Below are positions 9,396 through 17,737 of a DNA stretch of 64,000 bases, piece by piece. A program made the position numbers and the translations under genes. The stretch is taken from positions 186,001 to 250,000 of the forward strand of contig JBLXDU010000005.1 in the NCBI GenBank assembly GCA_048263775.1, in the 5' to 3' direction. Under the pieces are notes generated by a model. The model was not told the origin of the DNA, ran no database searches, and was given only the letters and a program-made list of their open reading frames with translations. Positions within the stretch are counted from its first letter, which is position 1. Every line of letters starts with the position of its first letter. This DNA comes from UBA1479 sp048263775. GTDB lineage: Bacteria; Pseudomonadota; Alphaproteobacteria; Rhodospirillales; Casp-alpha2.

Positions 9396-10388
9396 ATGGA
9401 AGGTTCCCTGTTTTCCCGTGACCGGCTGGTCACGCTTGATGCCGTCCGCGCCGCCCGCGTCAACATGCCCCATGCCATCCGCCGCACGCCCATCGTGCCC
9501 GTGGCCCGGGATTCGGCAGAGGTCGGCCGGGAAACCCTGTTCCTGAAGTGCGAGAATTTGCAGGTCACGGGTGCGTTCAAGGTGCGCGCCGTGTTCAACG
9601 TGATGCACTACCTGACGGCGGAACAAAAGGCCAAGGGCGTGGTTCTGGCATCATCCGGCAATTTTGCCCAGGGCTTCGCCTTCGCCGGCAAGACGCTGGG
9701 CGTTCCCATCACCGTCGTCATGCTGGACGCGACCAGCCCCTACAAAATCCAGGGCACGGAAGGTTATGGCGCCGAGGTTTATCTCTGCGGCACGGATGCC
9801 CTCGCCCGTCAGCCCACGGTGGAGCGCCTGGCGGTGGAGCGCGGCATGACCGCCATCGACACCTGGGAAGACCCGCCGATCATCGCCGGCCACGGCACCA
9901 TCGGTTTCGAGATCATGGAACAATGCCCCGACGCCCAGCAGGTCCTGGTCCCCGTATCGTCGGGCGGGGTCGCCGGCGGCATTGCGGCGGCGGTCAAGCT
10001 GATCAATCCGAACGTGAAGGTCGTCGGCATCCAGCCGGAACGTGCCAACGCGGCCTATGTCTCGCGCCAGACAGGCACGCCCACGGCCATCGACTATTGG
10101 GACAGCATCGCCGACGGGCTGAGTGCCCGACGCCCCGGCGAATACCCGTTCATGCATTTGGAGGCGTTTCTCGACGACATCGTTCTGGTCAGCGAACAGG
10201 ACATCGCCCGCGCCTTCAAGACCATCCTGACCCGCACCAAGATGCTGGGCGAGCCGGCCGGCGTCACCGCGGCGGCCGGGTTCCTGTCGGGCAAGGTCGA
10301 TACTTCGTTGAAGACGGTCGCGGCTCTTACCGGCGGCAATCTGACCCAGGAAACGGTGCTGAAGCTGCTGGACATGGCCGCCGACTAG
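9396..10388 (+). CDS. PLP-dependent threonine/serine dehydratase-like enzyme
   Basis: A 330-residue fold-type II PLP enzyme. Lys62 in TGAFKVRAVFN is the expected Schiff-base lysine. SSGNFAQG near residue 87 binds the substrate carboxylate and the Gly-rich SSGGVAGG near 189 binds the PLP phosphate. There is no C-terminal ACT regulatory domain, so it resembles catabolic threonine dehydratases, serine racemases or hydroxyaspartate dehydratases rather than biosynthetic IlvA. It begins 47 bases after the TolC-family stop and converges on the small secreted protein gene. Confidence 0.82.
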   Translation: MEGSLFSRDRLVTLDAVRAARVNMPHAIRRTPIVPVARDSAEVGRETLFLKCENLQVTGAFKVRAVFNVMHYLTAEQKAKGVVLASSGNFAQGFAFAGKTLGVPITVVMLDATSPYKIQGTEGYGAEVYLCGTDALARQPTVERLAVERGMTAIDTWEDPPIIAGHGTIGFEIMEQCPDAQQVLVPVSSGGVAGGIAAAVKLINPNVKVVGIQPERANAAYVSRQTGTPTAIDYWDSIADGLSARRPGEYPFMHLEAFLDDIVLVSEQDIARAFKTILTRTKMLGEPAGVTAAAGFLSGKVDTSLKTVAALTGGNLTQETVLKLLDMAAD

Positions 10389-10402
10389 GACGGGCAAGGT
10401 CG

Positions 10403-10711
10403 CTAGGTCTTTTCTCCGGCAACCGGCGGCTGATCGACACCGGGGCCGTCCTTGCGATCTCCGCCCGGCGGGTTCTTTCGTCGAATAATGATATCGCCGT
10501 TGGGCAGGACCTCGGGCATTTCATACTGCGGGATGGTCAGGATGAACAGCTCGAAGGCGCGCAGGATTTTCTTCGTCCCTTCCTCCAGCAGCACGTCCGG
10601 ATCAGGTGAATTCGATTGCGCCTGGGCGGTGGCGACGGGAACCGCCGCCAGCATCAGGGCAAAAATCGCGGCAGCACTGCGGCGAAGGGTTGGTGGTGTA
10701 ACGGATGGCAT
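10403..10711 (-). CDS. Small secreted protein with PNGDIIIRRK motif
   Basis: A 102-residue protein of unknown function with a clear signal peptide: basic start, hydrophobic AAAIFALMLAAVPVATA, cleavage near AQA-QS. The mature part is a short helix (EEGTKKILRAFELFILTI) followed by MPEVLPNGDIIIRRKNPP, a motif I recall from small alphaproteobacterial periplasmic proteins that databases often mislabel as AAA ATPases; no ATPase motif is present. The start at 10711 follows AGGAGAG. The 13-codon upstream extension is ignored. Same strand as the next small gene. Confidence 0.6.
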   Translation of the reverse strand: MPSVTPPTLRRSAAAIFALMLAAVPVATAQAQSNSPDPDVLLEEGTKKILRAFELFILTIPQYEMPEVLPNGDIIIRRKNPPGGDRKDGPGVDQPPVAGEKT

Positions 10712-10759
10712 GGTTGCTCTCCTGTGGTGGCCCCTGCGGTCCCCCAAAATCTGACGGGC

Positions 10760-11044
10760 TTAGGCACCCCTGGCCAGAAAGACCGACGATGCCGCAAAGG
10801 CATCCAGTTCGTCGTCCCGCGCACCCTCCAGGGCGTCCAGACGGTCCAATTCCTGGCAGATGGCATCACGCTTTTCGATCAGCGCCTTGAAATGCAGATC
10901 GCAACCGGCGACCTGCGGCGGATAATCGCGGAGTTCCTGGAAGATCGGCCGTTTGACCGCCTGTAGACGGTCACGCAATTCCTGCCAACGTCGGCTCTGC
11001 ATGGCTGCGTCTTCGTTGCGATGGGCCATTTTGAGGTTGCTCAT
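10760..11044 (-). CDS. Small charged helical protein, unknown function
   Basis: A 94-residue hypothetical protein, soluble and predicted mostly helical, rich in Arg, Glu and Asp (QELRDRLQAVKRPIFQELRD, EKRDAICQELDRLDALEGAR). The pattern suggests a coiled-coil or four-helix-bundle protein. ATG 11044 (MSNLKMAHR) is chosen because GGAGAG precedes it. It lies between the secreted-protein gene and the FNR-type regulator, all on the minus strand. I do not recognise a family. Confidence 0.5.
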   Translation of the reverse strand: MSNLKMAHRNEDAAMQSRRWQELRDRLQAVKRPIFQELRDYPPQVAGCDLHFKALIEKRDAICQELDRLDALEGARDDELDAFAASSVFLARGA

Positions 11045-11118
11045 GGGCGGACTCTCCGCTGGCGGTGGTCCTTCACATATGGCCGGCAACCACCATGGCC
11101 GCAAGACCGGCGAACGAT

Positions 11119-11871
11119 TTATCCCGGCCCCTGGGCGATGTCTTCGAGCCCATCACGGGACAGGATTTCGACCGCCCCGCCATGTTCGGCGCCGATCACG
11201 CCGGCGTTGCGCAGCTTGGTGAACGAGCGGCTGACCGTTTCCACGGTCAGCCCCAGGTAATCCGCAATATCAGCACGACGCATATTCAGGCGCAGCGCCC
11301 CATCGTCGTTGACGCAATCGGGCGCCTTGTCCAGCAGGGTCAACAAGAAGACCGCAATGCGTTCCTCGGCCGTCAGCCGGCCAAGCGACAGCATTTGTCC
11401 CTGAGCGGTGGTGATTTCGCGCTGCAGCTTCAGGATCACCGCCTTGGCCAATGACGGATACTGCCCAACCAGTTCCGTGATGCGGGCGCGCGGGAAACTG
11501 CACACAGTCACCGGCGTTATTGCTTCGGCCGTGACGGGATAGTCGGGCCCATCGGGCAGGCCGATCAGATCCCCCATAAAATAGAACCCGGTGACCTGGC
11601 AACGCCCGTCGGCAAGAAGCTTGTATTGCTTGAACACGCCGGAGGTGACGGTGAATACATTATCGGCGGGGTCGGATTCCTGAAATAACGTCTGGCCGGC
11701 CGCCAACTTGCGGCGGTTCACGTGCTCGGCCAAATGAGACAGTTCATCCGTGCTCAGTCCCGAGCAGGCGGCCAGATGACGTGCAACGCAACTGGCGCAT
11801 TCCTGCGGCAGATGATCCCGTTCCCGGGCCGCATCACATAGGCCGATCACTCTGGCGGTGACAGATGCCAT
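11119..11871 (-). CDS. Crp/Fnr-family regulator with FnrN-type Fe-S cysteines
   Basis: A 250-residue transcription factor. The N-terminal CASCVARHLAAC has C-X2-C-X7-C spacing, as in FnrN-type oxygen sensors, and a fourth cysteine occurs in VTVCSFPRARI, matching the position of FNR Cys122. An effector domain (about 30-150) is followed by a winged HTH with ADIADYLGLTVETVSRSF, where the recognition helix carries the E-SR residues that read TTGAT half-sites. It probably switches genes when oxygen falls. ATG 11871 is preferred over an in-frame TTG at 11874; AGGA sits just upstream. I did not find a convincing TTGAT-N4-ATCAA box next to it. Confidence 0.88.
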   Translation of the reverse strand: MASVTARVIGLCDAARERDHLPQECASCVARHLAACSGLSTDELSHLAEHVNRRKLAAGQTLFQESDPADNVFTVTSGVFKQYKLLADGRCQVTGFYFMGDLIGLPDGPDYPVTAEAITPVTVCSFPRARITELVGQYPSLAKAVILKLQREITTAQGQMLSLGRLTAEERIAVFLLTLLDKAPDCVNDDGALRLNMRRADIADYLGLTVETVSRSFTKLRNAGVIGAEHGGAVEILSRDGLEDIAQGPG

Positions 11872-11990
11872 CAATTCCTACCCAAGGCTGCATCCGGCGG
11901 TGGCAAACCCATTTCCCACCGCCGGAATGTATTATAGAGCAGCCCGGGTCCGGCGCAATTCCGGATCGTAATCAGGCGAAGGCTTCGCGC

Positions 11991-13010
11991 CTATTCGGCG
12001 GCCTGTCCGGCATTCTGAACGACGACGCCCGCGTGCTGGGTAACCATCACCTTGTTCAGCAGCTTAACGCAGGAATAGACCGCAAACGTGTGCGGACAGG
12101 GTGTTTCCGTCAGCTTGGCCAATTCCAGCACGGCACCGATCAAGGCTTCGGTCTCAAGCGACCGGCCTGCCTCGACATCCTGCAGCATGGAGGTCTTGTG
12201 CGCGCCGACGCTTTCGGCACCATCGATGCGTTTTTCGATGGTGTGACGGAAGGTGATGCCCAGCTTTTCCGCGACGATCTGGGCTTCTTCCATCATCTTC
12301 TGGGCTAGATGCCGGGTTTCCGGAAACTGGCAGATGTCGACCAGGGTCGCATGGGTCAGCGCGCTGATCGGATTGAAGCTGAGGTTGCCCCAGGCCTTGA
12401 GCCAGATTTCCGAGCGGATGTCCTCGAGCACGCGAGACCGGAACCCGGCTCCCTCGAGAAGTTCCTTCAGGCTTTCCACCCGCGGGCTGATCGATCCGTC
12501 CAGTTCGCCGATGGGGAAGCGGTCGCCCTCGACATGCTTGATAACGCCCGGTTCCGTCACGGCGGCGGCCGGGTAAACGACGCAGCCGATGATGCGGTCG
12601 CCGTCGATGTACTTGGTCAGCACGCCATCCGGGTCCAGGCTTTCAAGCTGCTTGCCGTCGTGCGGACCGCCGTGGTTGTGGAAATACCACCACGGAATGC
12701 CGTTCTGCACGGTCATGATCATGGTGTTGGGCCCCATCAGCGCGCCCAGGTCCTTGGCGACCAGTTCCAGGTAGTGAGCCTTAAGGCCCAGGATGACAAG
12801 GTCCTGTTCGCCCGCGTCGGCGCATTTTTCGAACGCCTTCACCTGCGCGACATGTTCCGAGCCGTCTTCCCAGATCAGTTTCAACCCGTTCTGGCGGATC
12901 GCCTGAAGGTGCGGTCCCATATCGATGACGCTAACGTCGTTTCCGGCCAAGGCCAGTTTGGCGCCCATAAGGCCGCCGATGGCGCCGGCACCAATCACGC
13001 ATACTCGCAT
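11991..13010 (-). CDS. Ketopantoate reductase (ApbA/PanE) family protein
   Basis: A 339-residue NAD(P)-dependent reductase. The N-terminus MRVCVIGAGAIGGLMGAKLA is the family's dinucleotide-binding motif, QNGIPWW is the usual substrate-side loop and EIWLKAWGNLSFNPISALT carries the catalytic Lys and Asn. True PanE proteins are about 300 residues and make pantoate; many paralogues of this length in catabolic clusters reduce other 2-keto acids. Genes on either side (FAH-family and FNR) do not indicate pantothenate synthesis, so a paralogue is as likely as PanE. AGGGAGA precedes the ATG. Confidence 0.8.
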   Translation of the reverse strand: MRVCVIGAGAIGGLMGAKLALAGNDVSVIDMGPHLQAIRQNGLKLIWEDGSEHVAQVKAFEKCADAGEQDLVILGLKAHYLELVAKDLGALMGPNTMIMTVQNGIPWWYFHNHGGPHDGKQLESLDPDGVLTKYIDGDRIIGCVVYPAAAVTEPGVIKHVEGDRFPIGELDGSISPRVESLKELLEGAGFRSRVLEDIRSEIWLKAWGNLSFNPISALTHATLVDICQFPETRHLAQKMMEEAQIVAEKLGITFRHTIEKRIDGAESVGAHKTSMLQDVEAGRSLETEALIGAVLELAKLTETPCPHTFAVYSCVKLLNKVMVTQHAGVVVQNAGQAAE

Positions 13011-13043
13011 GATGTTCTCCCTACTTTTCTCTGTTTCCCTGCG

Positions 13044-13064
13044 GCGGGCATATCACATGCCCGC
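13044..13064. other. Stem-loop between FAH-family and PanE-family genes
   Basis: A perfect 7-base inverted repeat, GCGGGCA and TGCCCGC, with a 7-base loop lies in the 96-base gap between two minus-strand genes. No T-tract follows on either strand, so an intrinsic terminator is unlikely; an mRNA processing or stability element is possible. Confidence 0.3.
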
Positions 13065-13106
13065 ACGGTGTTCCCTGCGTCAGACCCGATTGCGAGGCGG
13101 ATCCGT

Positions 13107-13880
13107 CTAGTTATCAAAAGTGTTGCTTAGCGTGCCGATTCCATCAATGACAATCTCCACCGTGTTGGACGGCTCCTTCATGCTGCCGACTCCGACATTG
13201 GTGCCGCAGGCAATGACGTCGCCCGGTTCCAGCGTCACATCGTGGGAGATTTCACTGATCAATTTGGCCGGCGTGCGAAGCATGTCCGAAACCGGATAAT
13301 TCTGACGTTCCACGCCGTTGAGGATCGTCTGCACGGTCAGCTTCATGGGATCCAGGCCCGTGGCGATGACCGGGCCCAGCGGACCGAAGGTGTCGAAACT
13401 TTTGCAACGGGTCCATTGGGCGAAGGTTTCATCGCGCTTCAGGATATCGGCCGCGGTCACGTCATTGACGCAGGTATAGCCGAACACATAGCCGAGCGCG
13501 TCGGCTTCCGACACGTTCTTGCACCGCTTGCCGATAACGATGCCCAGTTCGCCTTCATAGACGATCTTGCCGTCGTAACTGGCGGGCCGTTCGATGGCGG
13601 CACCCGTACCGATGACCGAATTGTTGGTCTTGATGAACCACAGCGGTTCTTCCGGGCGCACGCCGTTCATTTTCTCGCGCATGGTGTTGTAGTTGTTCCA
13701 AAGGGCAACGATCTTGCCCGGCCTCACCGGAGCCAGAACCGTGACGTCCGCCAGATTGACGGTCTCGCCGGTTGCCTTCGGACCTTGGAACATGTCCCCG
13801 GAATGCACGCTGATGACATCGCCGTCGAGCGTGCCGAAACCTTCGGCGCCCTGGCGCGCGTACCTGATCCACAAAGTCAT
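13107..13880 (-). CDS. Fumarylacetoacetate hydrolase (FAH) family protein
   Basis: A 257-residue enzyme of the FAH superfamily. The metal ligands are visible as Glu in YEGELGIVIGKR (two Glu of the E-x-E motif) and Asp in VFGYTCVNDVTAADI, and the conserved KSFDTFGPLGP and GTNVGVG segments follow. Members hydrolyse C-C bonds of acylpyruvates or hydrate and decarboxylate 2-oxo dienoic acids. With a PanE-like reductase downstream it may act on keto-acid intermediates. A GTATAC-type site lies about 65 bases upstream. Exact substrate unknown. Confidence 0.87.
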   Translation of the reverse strand: MTLWIRYARQGAEGFGTLDGDVISVHSGDMFQGPKATGETVNLADVTVLAPVRPGKIVALWNNYNTMREKMNGVRPEEPLWFIKTNNSVIGTGAAIERPASYDGKIVYEGELGIVIGKRCKNVSEADALGYVFGYTCVNDVTAADILKRDETFAQWTRCKSFDTFGPLGPVIATGLDPMKLTVQTILNGVERQNYPVSDMLRTPAKLISEISHDVTLEPGDVIACGTNVGVGSMKEPSNTVEIVIDGIGTLSNTFDN

Positions 13881-13945
13881 TCTTCTGTTTCCCCACGAAT
13901 TGCTGTTTATGGCGCGGCCTGGACCGCCCCCGATTGTTGACGGAT

Positions 13946-13953
13946 TGTATACG
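13946..13953. promoter_or_regulatory. GTATAC-centred site upstream of the FAH-family gene
   Basis: TGTATACG, within ATTGTATACGT, lies about 65 bases upstream of the FAH-family start. It resembles the palindrome at 1899 and the oxalate-locus sites. One arm is imperfect. Regulator unknown. Confidence 0.25.
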
Positions 13954-14083
13954 TTTCAACGGGGGGCGACATTAAACAGGCCGCGCCGCGCATGGCAACA
14001 GAACGCGATGACGCAGTGCAGCGAAAGCGGTGTTTTTTCCGGGTCGTGGAAATGGTGGAGGAAAATCCCACCAAATGCAGGGC

Positions 14084-14938
14084 TTAGTGGTGGAAGAGAA
14101 CCGGTATTTCGGCCTTCTCGACCACGTATTGGGTGACCCCGCCGATTTTGAAGTCGTGGCGCCGGGCGTGGGCATAACCGCCCATCAGCAACAGGTCGAT
14201 ACCGTTGTCGGCGCAAGCCTTCAACAGCGTCTGGCCGACCTCCTGCGGATCGCAATCGAGCATCTGAATTTCGCTTTGCTGGCCGTGCCAACGCAGGTAT
14301 TCAGCAAGGTCGGATGCCGGCAGTTCATCACCATGAGTTTCCGGCGCAGACAGGATCAGTAACTTGGCCGCGGCTTCGACGATCGGCCGTGACGACGTGA
14401 CGGCGGCCGAAATCTCGGCGCTGCCGTTCCAGGCGATGGCGATCTTGTTGCCAATCTCCTTGATGTCCCGGGGCGGCACGCAGACAACGGGCTTGCCGGT
14501 TTCCATGAGGGCCGCTTCGAAGGTATTGACACCCAATTGTCCGTCGGGCTGGGCAACGAAGATGATATCGGTCAGCCGGCCGCGGCGGGCGACGACATTG
14601 GCCTGGCGGCCCTTTTCCTCGTGCCACGAGGCGGACACCCCCTTCTCGCCATTGCGCGGTTCGGTGATATTGGCGATGCCATGGCGCTGGCAATAATCCA
14701 GATACAATTTCTTGACCCGGGCCTCTTCGTCGGCGGCATGGGTCTCGGCGATCTCGTTCACCACGTCACGCACCCCAGCCAGGGTCGCACCGTAGGCCAG
14801 CATGTCCTGAGAGCCCATTCGGGCATGGACGACGTCGATATGGGCATCAAATTTCTTCGCAAGCGCCACCGCGGCGTTCAGGACCAATTCGCCCTTCCCG
14901 TCACCGCGCACAGGAACAAGGATATTTCGGATGCTCAT
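14084..14938 (-). CDS. Tandem universal stress protein (UspA family)
   Basis: A 284-residue protein with two Usp folds in tandem. The first begins MSIRNILVPVRG. The second begins KIAIAWNGSAEISAAV near residue 155 and ends IDLLLMGGYAHARRHDFKIG, where the G-rich stretch corresponds to the family's ATP-binding loop. Function is probably stress-related nucleotide binding; no specific role can be read. It follows fhs on the same strand by 79 bases, so it may be the tail of the oxalate/C1 transcript. GGGAGGACGACC precedes the ATG. Confidence 0.85.
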   Translation of the reverse strand: MSIRNILVPVRGDGKGELVLNAAVALAKKFDAHIDVVHARMGSQDMLAYGATLAGVRDVVNEIAETHAADEEARVKKLYLDYCQRHGIANITEPRNGEKGVSASWHEEKGRQANVVARRGRLTDIIFVAQPDGQLGVNTFEAALMETGKPVVCVPPRDIKEIGNKIAIAWNGSAEISAAVTSSRPIVEAAAKLLILSAPETHGDELPASDLAEYLRWHGQQSEIQMLDCDPQEVGQTLLKACADNGIDLLLMGGYAHARRHDFKIGGVTQYVVEKAEIPVLFHH

Positions 14939-15016
14939 GGTCGTCCTCCCGTTATATCAGGACCGCCCCGGCCGAAATGGCCGGGGCTGCCGGAATTGGT
15001 CAGATTACTCTAGCGT

Positions 15017-16690
15017 CTAGAACAGACCTTCGATTTGACCTTCGTCATTCAGATAGATGTTGTTCGCGGACGGCACCTTGGGCAGGCCCGGCATCGTCAT
15101 GATGGCGCCGGTCACGGCGACGATGAATTCCGCCCCTGCCGACAGCCGCAGTTCGCGGATCGGCACGGTAAAGCCCGTCGGTGCGCCCTTGGCGTCCGGA
15201 TCGGTCGAGAAGCTGTACTGCGTCTTCGCCATACAGACCGGGAAGTGTCCGTAATCTTTCTGCAATTCCGCGAAACGCTTTTCGATGGCGCCGTCGCAGG
15301 AAATGCCGTCACCACCGTAGATCTTCTTGACGATGGTTTCGACCTTGTCACGCAGCGGCATGTCGTCCGGATAGAGCGGCTTGAAGTCGGCCACGCCGGA
15401 ATCAGCCAGTTCGACCACATGCTTGGCCAGTTCTTCCGTGCCAGCACTGCCGTCCGCCCAATGGGTGGCGATAAAGGCCTTCACTCCTTCGGCTTCGGCC
15501 GCGGCCTTCACGGCCTGCAGTTCGGCGTCCGTGTCGGTGATGAAGTTGTTGATGCAAACGGTCACCGGCACACCGAATTGCTTGGTGTTGCGGATGTGGC
15601 GCACCAGGTTGTCGCAACCCTTGGTGACCGCGTCCACGTTTTCCGTTCCCAGGTCGGCCTTGCCCACACCGCCATGCATCTTGAGCGCGCGCACGGTGGC
15701 AACGATGACCGCCGCCGCCGGCTTGAGACCCGCCTTACGGCACTTGATGTCGAAGAACTTCTCGGCCCCCAGATCGGCGCCGAAACCGGCTTCGGTCACG
15801 ACATAGTCGGCAAGCTTGAGCGCCGACTTGGTCGCGATGACCGAGTTACAGCCATGCGCGATGTTGGCGAACGGGCCGCCATGGATGAAGGCCGGGTTGT
15901 TTTCCAACGTCTGCACCAGGTTGGGCGCGATGGCTTCCTTGAGCAGCACGGACATCGGGCCCGGGCCTTTGACGTCGCGGGCGTAGATGGGTTCGCGGTT
16001 GCGGTTGTGGCCGATCACGATGTTGCCGATCCGCTCCGTCAGGTCCTGCAGGCTGGTCGCCAGACAGAAGATCGCCATGATTTCCGACGCCACGACGATG
16101 TCGAAACCGTCTTCGCGGGGGAAGCCGTTGGCGACGCCACCCAGCGAATTGGTGATCTGGCGCAGCGCACGGTCGTTCATGTCGACGACGCGCTTGAATG
16201 CGACGCGGCGGCTGTCGATCGCCGGTTCCAGGCCCCAATAGATGTGGTTGTCGATCAGCGCCGCCAGCAGGTTGTGGGCGATGCCGATGGCATGGAAGTC
16301 ACCGGTGAAATGCAGGTTGATGTCTTCCATCGGCACGACCTGGGCGTAACCGCCGCCGGCGGCGCCACCCTTCATGCCGAAGCAGGGGCCGAGGGAAGGT
16401 TCGCGGACGCAGATCATGGCCTTCTTGCCGATCTTGTTCAGACCGTCGCCCAGGCCCACGGTGGTGGTGGTCTTACCTTCACCGGCGGGGGTCGGGGTCA
16501 CGGCGGTGACCAGGATCAGCTTGCCGTCGGGATTGCCCTCCAACGACTTCAGGTAGTTCATGTCGACCTTGGCTTTATGCGGGCCGTACTGCAGCAGCGC
16601 GTCGCCGGGAATGCCCAGCTTCTCGGCGCCGACATCAGCGATCGGCTTCATGGTAGCTTCGCGGGCGATTTCGATATCACTTTTGGGCAT
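15017..16690 (-). CDS. fhs: Formate--tetrahydrofolate ligase
   Basis: A full-length 557-residue 10-formyl-THF synthetase, which joins formate and tetrahydrofolate with ATP. The nucleotide-binding TPTPAGEGKTTTTVGL at about 67-82 and CVREPSLGPCFGMKGGAAGG are the family's signature sequences. In this setting it captures formate released by the oxalate pathway (oxalyl-CoA to formyl-CoA to formate) into the one-carbon pool. GAGAGGAAACC lies before the ATG. The formyltransferase-like gene is 74 bases upstream on the same strand. Confidence 0.97.
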   Translation of the reverse strand: MPKSDIEIAREATMKPIADVGAEKLGIPGDALLQYGPHKAKVDMNYLKSLEGNPDGKLILVTAVTPTPAGEGKTTTTVGLGDGLNKIGKKAMICVREPSLGPCFGMKGGAAGGGYAQVVPMEDINLHFTGDFHAIGIAHNLLAALIDNHIYWGLEPAIDSRRVAFKRVVDMNDRALRQITNSLGGVANGFPREDGFDIVVASEIMAIFCLATSLQDLTERIGNIVIGHNRNREPIYARDVKGPGPMSVLLKEAIAPNLVQTLENNPAFIHGGPFANIAHGCNSVIATKSALKLADYVVTEAGFGADLGAEKFFDIKCRKAGLKPAAAVIVATVRALKMHGGVGKADLGTENVDAVTKGCDNLVRHIRNTKQFGVPVTVCINNFITDTDAELQAVKAAAEAEGVKAFIATHWADGSAGTEELAKHVVELADSGVADFKPLYPDDMPLRDKVETIVKKIYGGDGISCDGAIEKRFAELQKDYGHFPVCMAKTQYSFSTDPDAKGAPTGFTVPIRELRLSAGAEFIVAVTGAIMTMPGLPKVPSANNIYLNDEGQIEGLF

Positions 16691-16764
16691 GGTTTCCTCT
16701 CGCGTCCCTCTTTCGGGATCTCTGGAGCCTGGGTTGTTTCCTCTGGGTCGATGGCGGCCGCCGG

Positions 16765-17688
16765 TCAGGCGCCCAGCACCTTCCCCTTCTGCAGGCCGAC
16801 TTTGGCCACGTATTCGGCTGCGGTGATCTTCTTGTCGTCGTGGGGGCGCAGACGCATCACCTTGACGGCGCCGCCGGGGGCGGCGACCAGGATGTGATCG
16901 TCTTCGATGCCGACGACCTCGCCCGGCTTGCCGCCGGTGTCGCCATCCACTTTGCGGGAATCAAAGATCGACAGTTCGTTGCCATCGATGGTGGTCCAGG
17001 CACCCGGCTGCGGGTTGCAGCCGCGAATCTGGTTGTAGACCTCGGCCACGGGCTTCGACCAATCGATCTGCATATCCTTCTTGCGGCACCAGGATTCGTA
17101 GGTGGCTTCGTCCTCGTTCTGGGGAATTTTCGGCGGGTTGCCTGCCTTCACCATGTCGATGGCTTCGAGCATCATCGCCACGCCGCGGTCGAAGATCTTG
17201 CCGAAATAGATGTCACCCAGCGTGTCGTCGGGACCGATGGCGACCTTGTCTTGATGCAGGATGAAGCCTTCATCCAGGCCGTCGTCGGGCCAGAAGATGG
17301 TGATCCCGGTTTCCGTGGCGCCGCCGATGATCGGCCAGTTGATGGACGACGGGCCGCGGTGCTTGGGCAGCAGGGACGGATGGAAACAGATTGACCCGTG
17401 GGTCGGAATGTCGCGGGCTTCTTCCGGCACGAAGATGATCATATAGGCCATGACCATCAGGTCGGCGTTCAGGGACCGCATATGGTCGAGAACTTCCTGA
17501 TCCGTATAGTTGGGCGGCTGGAACAGGGGCAGGCCCTTTTCCAGGGCGAATTCCTTCACCGGATCGACGGGCTTGCCTTCCTTGTCGGGCGCGCAGAACA
17601 CGCCGACGATTTCGTCCGCACCCTTCTCCAGAATCGCTTCCAACGTGGCCTTGCCGAAGGCCTGCTGGCCGTTAAGGATCAAACGCAT
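16765..17688 (-). CDS. 10-formyl-THF hydrolase/formyltransferase-like protein (ALDH1L1 N-domain type)
   Basis: A 307-residue protein with an N-terminal formyltransferase domain (about 1-200) and a C-terminal FMT_C/FDH_C-type domain. HPSLLPKHRG near residue 102 holds the catalytic His and IFWPDDGLDEG near 136 the catalytic Asp of folate formyltransferases. The overall pattern, including INWPIIGGATETG and NQIRGCNPQPGAW, is closer to the hydrolase domain of 10-formyl-THF dehydrogenase than to methionyl-tRNA formyltransferase. Set between fhs and frc, it could release formate from 10-formyl-THF or exchange the formyl group between THF and another carrier such as formyl-CoA; the latter is speculation. 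Confidence 0.8.
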   Translation of the reverse strand: MRLILNGQQAFGKATLEAILEKGADEIVGVFCAPDKEGKPVDPVKEFALEKGLPLFQPPNYTDQEVLDHMRSLNADLMVMAYMIIFVPEEARDIPTHGSICFHPSLLPKHRGPSSINWPIIGGATETGITIFWPDDGLDEGFILHQDKVAIGPDDTLGDIYFGKIFDRGVAMMLEAIDMVKAGNPPKIPQNEDEATYESWCRKKDMQIDWSKPVAEVYNQIRGCNPQPGAWTTIDGNELSIFDSRKVDGDTGGKPGEVVGIEDDHILVAAPGGAVKVMRLRPHDDKKITAAEYVAKVGLQKGKVLGA

Positions 17689-17737
17689 GAGGGTCCTCCC
17701 TTGGGGATCTTTGTGTTTCGTGGCGAACGGGGGGCGG

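Noticed and set aside
15035..16897. 620-residue plus-strand frame opposite fhs
   Set aside because: A shadow of GC-rich codon use opposite a full-length, strongly conserved fhs. Similar long shadows lie opposite oxc (19150-20958) and the oxoprolinase (4913-6811).
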